From NCBI RefSeq assembly GCF_017603965.1, contig NZ_CP071955.1, positions 1,550,001 through 1,614,000 of the forward strand: a stretch of DNA of 64,000 nucleotides, written 5' to 3'. The notes beneath the pieces were generated by a model that saw only the letters and a list, made by a program, of their open reading frames with translations, did no database searches and was not told where the DNA came from. Origin of the DNA: Xanthomonas fragariae (GTDB lineage: Bacteria > Pseudomonadota > Gammaproteobacteria > Xanthomonadales > Xanthomonadaceae). A program made the translations under genes and the position numbers. Shown piece after piece: positions 57,549-64,000 of this stretch. The first letter of the stretch is position 1, and every line of letters starts with the position of its first letter.

Positions 57549-59741
57549 CTACCGGCTATAGGACGGCGGCTCGCGCGTGCTGGTCAACTCTGCTTCCAGT
57601 GTCTGCTGCTGGGTCTGCACGTGCTGGAGGGTGGCCTGCATCGACGGCGCCGGTTCGCGCAGGTCTAGGCTGAAGCGGTTGTAGCAGGCATCGAGATCGA
57701 TGACATAGAGCGTATCGCCCTTGACCGCGAACTGATTATTCCCCCCTGGGCTCATGTCATAGAGCGCCATCTGGCCGACGACCTGATGCAGGCGTTCCTC
57801 GGACATCGGCACGTCCTTGCCTTCCAGGGTGGTCTTGGTCTGGGCGTAGAGCGCGTGCAGTGGGGAATTGGGGTTGCTGTAGGGTTCCAGCGCCTTGGGC
57901 GCGGCTTGCTCTTGAGCCGGGGTCAGGTCGGGGCGCGGCGGGGCCGGGTGCTGGGCGAGGGCATCGGCCAAATGGGAAGAGGCAGGCTGGGCGTGATCGG
58001 CAAGATGGCGACCTGGGGCGAGGTCCTGCGCCTTCTGGCGGGTGGCGAACTGGGCATGCGTTTGCAGTGCTTCGAGTGTGCCTGGATCAGCGATGCCGGT
58101 GGTGTTGCGGCCGGTCCAGAGTTGGAAGTTCTCCACCGCCTGCTGAGTGCGTGGGCCGTAGTGCCTGTCGTCCTTGATGGCGTTGCCATCGCGGTCGGTG
58201 GCGCCGATGGTTTGCAAGTGTTGTTGCAAGGCGTGCACGGCGGCGCCGCGGTCGCCGGGCTCCAGGGGCTGTGTCGTCGTCAGCGGGAGGTGTGGTGGTT
58301 TCGCCGTCGGCGGGGTGAGCGGCACATGGCCCGTCGTTGGCCCGCCCACAATGGGATTGTCATGCCGTGTGGCGCTCTGCGAGTGCGCCGCTGATGGCAT
58401 GCCGGGCATGTGCTGATCGAGGGTGGTCGCATGCGCATGCACGCTCTGGTGCAAGGTGCCAGCGTCATGGCCGTGGTGCGCGTGCGCTGATGCAGGGCTG
58501 TGGTGGTGAAGCGACGGATGCGTGACGTGCAGCAGGCTGTGGGTTTGGCCGTTGCGGTTGAGATTGACGTCGAGGGTGCCGTCTTGATTTTGAGCAAGGG
58601 CAAGTTCGCTGCGGGAGACCTCCGACCACTGGCCACCGACGAAGGCGCGCCCGTGTCCATCCCGATCCCATTGCACGAAGTCTTTGCCTTCGGCGTAGAA
58701 ACCACGGGAGTTGGATTTGGCGGGATCGCCGTAATTGTGCGAATTGCCGTGTTCGAGCGCTTGCACAAAGGCGCGCCCTTGAACCGGATCGACAAAGACG
58801 GCTTTGACCGTGGCGTATTGCTCGGCAAGGTGGGGATGTTTGGGGTCGGCGTGTAGTTGAGTGGGGTCGACCAGGGGATTGGCCATGACGGCCTGCCAGG
58901 GGGCGTGTAGGGGGTTGGCTTCGCTTGCGTTGCGCAAGGCGTTGAAGGTCTCGGCGCCTCTCAGTGCGGCATCGCGGCCAGACTCCATGTAGGTGGACTG
59001 GTCCGGGTGCTTTGGGTCTCGTTTTACAAAGCTGTCGATCTTATGATTTATTCCTTCAAGACTATTTATTTTTTGATGACTTACGTCTTTTAGGATGTCC
59101 TGACCAAGATCATCACTTTGATTGTATGCTTTTCCGACGATGGCGAATATTTTGGCTTGATCTTGTGGGTCGGAGTTTTTATAGAGGTCAGTGCTTTTTA
59201 AGATGGGTACAACGGATTTCATTAATTTATCGACTTGGGAAGTATCTCTTTGATGGATAAATGATATTCCTGCATTCGTTGTCAGATAATCGTTAAGTTT
59301 TGCTTTGAAGGTTTGATCAATATCTTGGCCAGACTTTGGCATGTGATCGGATGGAATATTTTTTTTACCGTGGTATGTTTTTTTATCTGCATCGAAATTT
59401 GGATCGCGAATATGATTTCCATCTCTGCCAAGATCTAAGGCAAACTTAGCCTGTTGCTGGGCGCTTAAAATCCAATCTGGATGGTGAGTCTTAGCCCAAT
59501 CCTGAAAAGAATCCACAAGGGCCCTCGCATCCTTCGGATGCGCACCAAAGTCTGTTTGGAGCGTGCCTATCGAGTAACCACTATTCGAGCCGCCAGCAGG
59601 ATCCAACATTACAGAGCCATCATTTTCATGGATAATACGGCCCGCATAACTGAGTTTGTAGGCTACATCGCCACCCTCTGAGCTGACGCCGATGCTGTAG
59701 TAGGCGACGGCACGAAGTTCGTTGTCGGTCAAGCTCGCCAT
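57549..59741 (-). CDS. Putative T4SS peptidoglycan-targeting effector, copy 2
   Basis: 730 aa, same architecture as copy 1. Residues 238-730 (His-rich linker, peptidoglycan-binding domain, C-terminal domain) are almost identical to copy 1. The N-terminal 237 residues are only about 60 percent identical, but keep VSSEGGDVAYKLSYAG, SGYSIGTLQTDFG, LDLGRDGN and SFIHQRD. AGGAG precedes the ATG, which starts 3 bp after its immunity gene. The retained motifs suggest the same enzymatic fold with altered recognition by immunity. Confidence 0.8.
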   Translation of the reverse strand: MASLTDNELRAVAYYSIGVSSEGGDVAYKLSYAGRIIHENDGSVMLDPAGGSNSGYSIGTLQTDFGAHPKDARALVDSFQDWAKTHHPDWILSAQQQAKFALDLGRDGNHIRDPNFDADKKTYHGKKNIPSDHMPKSGQDIDQTFKAKLNDYLTTNAGISFIHQRDTSQVDKLMKSVVPILKSTDLYKNSDPQDQAKIFAIVGKAYNQSDDLGQDILKDVSHQKINSLEGINHKIDSFVKRDPKHPDQSTYMESGRDAALRGAETFNALRNASEANPLHAPWQAVMANPLVDPTQLHADPKHPHLAEQYATVKAVFVDPVQGRAFVQALEHGNSHNYGDPAKSNSRGFYAEGKDFVQWDRDGHGRAFVGGQWSEVSRSELALAQNQDGTLDVNLNRNGQTHSLLHVTHPSLHHHSPASAHAHHGHDAGTLHQSVHAHATTLDQHMPGMPSAAHSQSATRHDNPIVGGPTTGHVPLTPPTAKPPHLPLTTTQPLEPGDRGAAVHALQQHLQTIGATDRDGNAIKDDRHYGPRTQQAVENFQLWTGRNTTGIADPGTLEALQTHAQFATRQKAQDLAPGRHLADHAQPASSHLADALAQHPAPPRPDLTPAQEQAAPKALEPYSNPNSPLHALYAQTKTTLEGKDVPMSEERLHQVVGQMALYDMSPGGNNQFAVKGDTLYVIDLDACYNRFSLDLREPAPSMQATLQHVQTQQQTLEAELTSTREPPSYSR

Positions 59742-59744
59742 GAT

Positions 59745-60599
59745 TTAATACTCCTTGCAAGATAGTTCAATAGCGGTTGGCGGAACTAGTGTCTTAATTA
59801 TATAAGCTGTGACATCCTGGATATTGTTTTTCTTCGCTTGGTTGATAGCCAGCCGCATTGCGCTTTCATCTATTAACCTCAATGCAGGCGCTGAACCCAC
59901 AGGCGATAGATCCGATTTGCGTAGACGGAATACAAAACATCCCTCAATAGCTAAAAATGTTCCATCATTCAAATCAAGTGCAGAGGTGATCTTTGAATTA
60001 AAACTGCCGCCAGAGCATGCTTTAGGGTTTCCCATCTCATGATAAATGGCAAATTTGTTCCAGGTAGATGCAGGTTTTTCCCCTGTGACATAGTTGCGCT
60101 CTGAACTGGTCGCAATTAAGTTTGAAGAACAATAATTTTTAGATGGTTCTAGAAAAATATTATTTCCATCAAAGCTTATGCCTGGCAAATCAATTGGAGG
60201 AGAAGTTCCGGAAAATGCATAATCCTGCCCTATGCTGGAATGAAATTTCCCCTCGGGGTCGGTAAAGGACTGTTCCTGATGGCCATCGTCTTCCCTGTCT
60301 ACCTTGACTTTCATTTTCTGGCCACTGAAAAAATCCAATGCCTCGACATTCTCCTCCCCAGCAGGCTCCGACACGACCCATGCGCGGAGCTTGCCATGGT
60401 CGTTTTCAACAAACATCGTCATGGCGTTTGGAAGAATACGTTGTGCAATTCCGTTATCAGGCCATGCTGGCTTAGGCACGGCATGCCCGGCTGTTGGTTG
60501 GACGGCACTGGCGTTTGCAAGTGCAAACCCCAGTACCGATCCAACGATGGCGAAGCCGATTTTTCTGCGGATAAAATGGCGATTAATGCGTTTTTTCAT
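59745..60599 (-). CDS. Periplasmic candidate immunity protein, copy 2
   Basis: 284 aa. Signal peptide and residues 1-130 are identical to copy 1; the C-terminal 154 residues differ at nearly half of positions (for example NYCSSNLIATSSERNYVTGE, and AIEGCFVFRLRKSDLSPVGS near the end). This half presumably contacts the cognate toxin. The stop codon is 3 bp before the effector ATG. The variable half is AT-rich, like the adjoining toxin segment. Confidence 0.7.
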   Translation of the reverse strand: MKKRINRHFIRRKIGFAIVGSVLGFALANASAVQPTAGHAVPKPAWPDNGIAQRILPNAMTMFVENDHGKLRAWVVSEPAGEENVEALDFFSGQKMKVKVDREDDGHQEQSFTDPEGKFHSSIGQDYAFSGTSPPIDLPGISFDGNNIFLEPSKNYCSSNLIATSSERNYVTGEKPASTWNKFAIYHEMGNPKACSGGSFNSKITSALDLNDGTFLAIEGCFVFRLRKSDLSPVGSAPALRLIDESAMRLAINQAKKNNIQDVTAYIIKTLVPPTAIELSCKEY

Positions 60600-60666
60600 G
60601 TGTGCTGTCCTCGCGATTAAATGGCCGACTCAAGTTCCAAGTGTAAATTGAATCAAATGAATTGCC

Positions 60667-62472
60667 TCAGTCCACGAAAGGGACGTCCTTGCCTGCCCCA
60701 GTCCGCTGATCACGTATCACGACCATCGGCGCAATCTCCACCGGCGGCAGGATGCGCTTGCTGAAGAAGGTATCCTTGAAAAACCAGTTCTTCTTGCAGC
60801 GGATCGGCTTGCATCCTTCGAGGAACAGCAACGCGTCGTCGTTGGGCAGTTCCTTGAGTTCCTGGGGCAGCATCAACGCCCGTTTTTCTTCGGTGTAGTT
60901 GATGTTGTAACTGCTCCCTTGCGCGCTGCGACCGTGAGAGCGGTGCTTGCGGCGGATGGTCTTGAACCCCAGCTGCTCGCTATAGGCGTTGGCGTCGGTC
61001 TGTTCGCGCGGGGTGTAGACCGCGCTGCCGGCGTGGTTGGTGGTGAAGTTCTGGGCGTCGTGCTCGCCGTAGACCGAGCGCAGTTGGGCGTTGCTCTGGA
61101 TGATGCACAGGTCGCGCACTCCGTAGCTGGCCGAGATCGAAATCCGCTTGGCCCACACGTCCATCCGCCCCATGGCGGTGAATTCGTCCATCAGCATCAA
61201 CATCTGGTACTTGAGCGATGGGTCATCGCCCAGTTGCCTGTCCAGATTGTTGCCGATCACGGTGCTGAAGAAAATGTTCAGCAACTTGCCGCTTTCGTCG
61301 AGTTTCTGGGCGGGAACGACCGTGTAGATGGTGGTCTTGCGCTTGCGGATGGCGGTCACGTCGAAGTCGGTGGCATTGGTGGCCGCTGCCAGGACCGGAT
61401 TCAGGAACTGCTGCAACGGCGCCTGCAGGGTGGCGATGACGCTGGAGAAGGTCTGCTCGGCCATCCCTGCCAGGTTGCGCAGGGTGGTGCGGGTCTGCTC
61501 GCTGACGAAGGGAAACTGCTGTTGGCCCGAGGCCGACAGCCAGCGTTCGACCATGCGCTTGACGCCCTTGCTCCCTGCACCGGACGAGAGCCGCAGGATG
61601 CGTTCGAAGCTCGGAAACGCAGGGTGCACGTTGGGATCGAGAGGGGTTGGGGAGTCGGGCTTTCCTTGTGCGTTGGTTCCTGGGAAACCGGTACGTTCCA
61701 TGTCGTTCCAGTTTTCGAACATGAACGAAGCGAAGGCGACAAAGATGGCACGGGCCTGGGTCGCCCAGAACGGGTCCTTTGCGGAGTCGTCCGGGTAGAG
61801 GATGGCGGCGATCGTTTGCAGGTCGGCGATGTACTGGCCCGGCCTGACAAAGGACAGCGGATTGAATCTATGGGTTTTGCCATCGGTGGCATAAGGGGCG
61901 AACTTGTAGATACGCTGTCCTTGCGAGGCCCGCCAGCCGCTGGTTTCCTTGAACAACTCGCCCTTGATGTCGAGCACGCACATCGAGTGCTCGTAGGTCA
62001 GCAGCACCGGAATGGCGATGCAGGTGGTCTTGCCGCTGCGGGTGGGCGCCACCACCATCACGTGGCGCGCACCGTTGATGTAGAGGTAACGCCCCCGGTA
62101 CTTGCCGACGACGATGCTCTCGGGTTTTTTCTCCAACAAGTCGGCCCGCTTCATGTCGTGCAGGCTGGCAAAACCGGCATCGCCATGCACAGACGCATCG
62201 CGTTGACTCAGTCGCAAGAGCATCAGGGCCAACGGCAGCCAAAGCATGAACATCAGGCCGAAGCCCAGCATGCCGCCGATCCTGATCTTCATCGCGTACG
62301 GGCGGACCTGCGGCAGGTCCAGGGCGCGCACGTATTGGGTGTAGGTGCTCCACTCAAGCGGAATGTCGAGCTTGAGCAGTTGCAAGGTGATGTAACCGGA
62401 CAGGTACAGGCCAGCGAATGCGGCAAGTAGAAGCAAAGCCAGTGCGGTTCCTAGGCGGGCTTTCATTCCCAT
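60667..62472 (-). CDS. virD4: VirD4 type IV coupling protein, copy 2
   Basis: 601 aa, protein sequence identical to the copy at 55541-57346, with all ATPase motifs intact. The DNA differs at single positions (for example near 62436 and 62453). It is first in the copy 2 cluster and the only one with unique upstream DNA (62498-62807), so the promoter for the array is probably there. No virB genes flank it in this window. Confidence 0.93.
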   Translation of the reverse strand: MGMKARLGTALALLLLAAFAGLYLSGYITLQLLKLDIPLEWSTYTQYVRALDLPQVRPYAMKIRIGGMLGFGLMFMLWLPLALMLLRLSQRDASVHGDAGFASLHDMKRADLLEKKPESIVVGKYRGRYLYINGARHVMVVAPTRSGKTTCIAIPVLLTYEHSMCVLDIKGELFKETSGWRASQGQRIYKFAPYATDGKTHRFNPLSFVRPGQYIADLQTIAAILYPDDSAKDPFWATQARAIFVAFASFMFENWNDMERTGFPGTNAQGKPDSPTPLDPNVHPAFPSFERILRLSSGAGSKGVKRMVERWLSASGQQQFPFVSEQTRTTLRNLAGMAEQTFSSVIATLQAPLQQFLNPVLAAATNATDFDVTAIRKRKTTIYTVVPAQKLDESGKLLNIFFSTVIGNNLDRQLGDDPSLKYQMLMLMDEFTAMGRMDVWAKRISISASYGVRDLCIIQSNAQLRSVYGEHDAQNFTTNHAGSAVYTPREQTDANAYSEQLGFKTIRRKHRSHGRSAQGSSYNINYTEEKRALMLPQELKELPNDDALLFLEGCKPIRCKKNWFFKDTFFSKRILPPVEIAPMVVIRDQRTGAGKDVPFVD

Positions 62473-62807
62473 GGTGACGATCCTTTGTAAATCCTTTTTA
62501 GCGGTCGCACCCTACGTGTTGGCGTGTGGCGCACTCCATCCACCCAGGCAATTATCTCGCCTCGGTTCATGGTAGCGGGGCGGCGTTTAACTTTTCAAGC
62601 CATGAGCTGTCACGCCAGGGCCTTCGGGCCCTGTGTACTTTTGAACGTTCGATCATTCTGGACGCATCGCACGTGCAGACGCAGCGAGGCCATGGAGCCA
62701 AGCCATCGCCATGACGGGGTCCGAAACGCGTGGCCTGTTTTGAGTGGCTTGAAGCCTGCCGGTCAGACGCGCGCTAGGCGGCCCTGATGGTGGGCCACGA
62801 CCAGCGC
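62473..62807. other. 335-bp intergenic region upstream of the virD4 array
   Basis: No gene seen. The first 25 bp belong to the duplicated unit; the rest is unique. A perfect 7-bp hairpin with a TTCG tetraloop (CAGGGCC 62616-62622, GGCCCTG 62627-62633) is present, followed on the plus strand by TGTACTTTTG. It lies between phoX and virD4, both on the minus strand, so it could separate their transcription. A promoter for virD4 is expected here but not identified. Confidence 0.5.
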
Positions 62808-64000
62808 TTACGCCTTGCCTAACTTCACCGCCACCGGATCGCCGGTGAGATAGCCCACTGCGCCGCCGAAGCGGTTCTTGTAATTGGCGCGGATCAGCGG
62901 ATCCAGCGTCGCCTTGACGGTGTCGTGCAGCGGGCTTTCCCAATCGCCCGGATGCTGGCAGTTGCTCATCACGTAAGTCCAGCCGTGGATCTCGTCGACT
63001 GCGTGCAAGCCGGTCGATTCGGCTCCGGCCGGCACCGACAACACACGCGTCAGCGCGCCGCTGTCCACGTTGTAGGCCCACAGGAAGTTGTTGACGTGCA
63101 GGCTGCTGTCTTCGCCGATGAACAAGGTGCGCAGCGATTCGGAGAACTTGAGGTTGTCCGGGTTGGCCAAGCGCTGCGGGTCGGCCAAGTTGCCCAGGGC
63201 ATCGGCTTTGGCCAGGTCGTGGCCGGTAAGCGCGGCCGGGGCGGCCATGTCGATCGGAACCCAGTCGCTGTGGATCGGTGCGCCGCTGCTGTCGTGGCGG
63301 CCGCCGCGCAGATTCAAGGCGTACACCGCGCCCGATGCCGGGCCTTGCACTTTCACGTCGCCCGAGCCGTTGAGCATGCTGGTGACGATGTAGGACATCG
63401 CCATGTAGGCGATCTTGTCGCGGGCATTGACGGTCGTGCCTTCGAGCTTGGTGAAGCCCAGGCTGCCGCCGGCCAATGCTGCGTAGCGGTGGGTTTCCAG
63501 ATACGTGGCGGCCTTTTCCATGCCGGGCTTGATGCGAATCCAGTTGAAGGTGCCGTTGAACGGGATCTTGGTGAAGGAGGCATCGCCCGGATCGCTCAAA
63601 TGCACGTCGAGGATGTCGGCGGCGGTGAGGCGGTCGGCCATGGCTTTAATTTCGGCACTGGTGGCGTGGCCCAGCTTGATCCAGCTCAACGTGGCCGCGC
63701 CAGGTCCCACGCCGGAGGTCTGGTGCCACTTGCCGACATACAAGGTGCCGGCCGACAGGTCCGCTTTGCGGTCGGCGATGAACATGAATAGCCCACCGTT
63801 AGTGGCGTCGTCGCCCATCAGCACGGTGCGTTGGTCCGGCATCACCTGCACCAGCTCGTGCGAAATGCGGCCCAGGCAATAATGCTTGCGCACGCTCCCC
63901 GTGCCGTCCGGGTGCACGGTGATCTCGGGCAGGTGGCCGTAGTGGTACGGATTGGCCCGTTCCGGATCGCCGTACAGATGCGTGCTGTAGCTGCGGAACT
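62808..64000 (-). CDS. PhoX-family phosphatase (DUF839), 5' end outside window
   Basis: About 397 residues are visible; the frame is open to the window edge, so the N-terminus with its Tat signal is missing. PhoX enzymes are calcium/iron-dependent periplasmic alkaline phosphatases. Typical segments: NPYHYGHLPEITVHPDGTGS, LGRISHELVQVMPDQRTVLM, GDDATNGGLFMFIADRKADL, NPDNLKFSESLRTLFIGEDS and NCQHPGDWESPL at the C-terminal side. Specific substrate is not known. Confidence 0.88.
   Translation of the reverse strand, partial: FRSYSTHLYGDPERANPYHYGHLPEITVHPDGTGSVRKHYCLGRISHELVQVMPDQRTVLMGDDATNGGLFMFIADRKADLSAGTLYVGKWHQTSGVGPGAATLSWIKLGHATSAEIKAMADRLTAADILDVHLSDPGDASFTKIPFNGTFNWIRIKPGMEKAATYLETHRYAALAGGSLGFTKLEGTTVNARDKIAYMAMSYIVTSMLNGSGDVKVQGPASGAVYALNLRGGRHDSSGAPIHSDWVPIDMAAPAALTGHDLAKADALGNLADPQRLANPDNLKFSESLRTLFIGEDSSLHVNNFLWAYNVDSGALTRVLSVPAGAESTGLHAVDEIHGWTYVMSNCQHPGDWESPLHDTVKATLDPLIRANYKNRFGGAVGYLTGDPVAVKLGKA

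Larger units (their letters stand above)
57395..62497 (-). repeat. Tandem duplication, copy 2 (5.1 kb)
   Basis: Direct repeat of 52272-57371, 3 bp longer because of the diverged centre (59031-60210). Near-identical flanks are 57395-59030 and 60211-62497. The offset changes from 5123 to 5126 across the centre. The unit ends 25 bp upstream of the virD4 ATG. Confidence 0.95.

Overview
The window is a piece of a Xanthomonas chromosome. GC-rich coding DNA, the order lexA-recA-recX-alaS-csrA(rsmA), the xylAB/xyloglucan block and the XanVirD4-type secretion genes all fit this genus. I cannot fix the species from the sequence. Most of the window is ordinary core genome, but it carries three insertion-sequence regions, several decayed genes and a striking accessory block at 51.5-62.5 kb.

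Layout: 1-5.8 kb holds SOS and housekeeping genes (lexA 3' part, recA, recX, alaS, csrA), followed by tRNA-Ser(GCT). 6.0-10.1 kb is decayed: a broken PAS/methyl-accepting chemotaxis gene with an internal inversion, a pirin gene divergent from a LysR regulator, and a frameshifted DedA-rhodanese remnant. 10.1-10.4 kb has two identical tRNA-Arg(ACG) genes. 10.6-14.9 kb is a minus-strand run (gcvR, rraB-like, bcp, phoH, lipoprotein, thiD); 15.0-16.5 kb is dapA plus a BamC-like lipoprotein; then fdxA. 17.1-20.7 kb is a tightly overlapped D-galactonate operon (KDPGal aldolase, galactonate dehydratase, SMP-30 lactonase, KDGal kinase) with a divergent LysR regulator.

22.0-24.9 kb carries a DUF2235 (Tle1-like) phospholipase effector candidate with a polyglutamine tail, an upstream lipoprotein that is probably its immunity protein, and a membrane protein. 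A 60-bp scrap of a second DUF2235 gene ends at an IS701-family element, which is followed by a chimeric IS5-type remnant. 28.0-44.4 kb is a xyloglucan and xylose utilisation locus: TonB-dependent receptor, acetylesterase, GH35, GH31 alpha-xylosidase, GH95 alpha-fucosidase, xylulokinase, xylose isomerase and a sugar/H+ symporter. An IS4-family element has split the terminator of tRNA-Glu(CTC) at 44.4-45.7 kb. pcnB-folK-panB-panC-panD-pgi follow.

The most interesting block is 51.5-62.5 kb. A 5.1-kb unit [VirD4 coupling protein -> periplasmic immunity candidate -> 730-aa peptidoglycan-targeting effector candidate] is present twice in direct tandem. The outer parts are almost identical (the two VirD4 proteins are identical), but a central AT-rich segment of about 1.18 kb has diverged. 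It covers exactly the toxin N-terminus and the C-terminal half of the immunity protein. The junction contains a truncated copy of the neighbouring 284-aa gene. No virB genes are visible. The right edge is the 3' part of a PhoX-type phosphatase gene.
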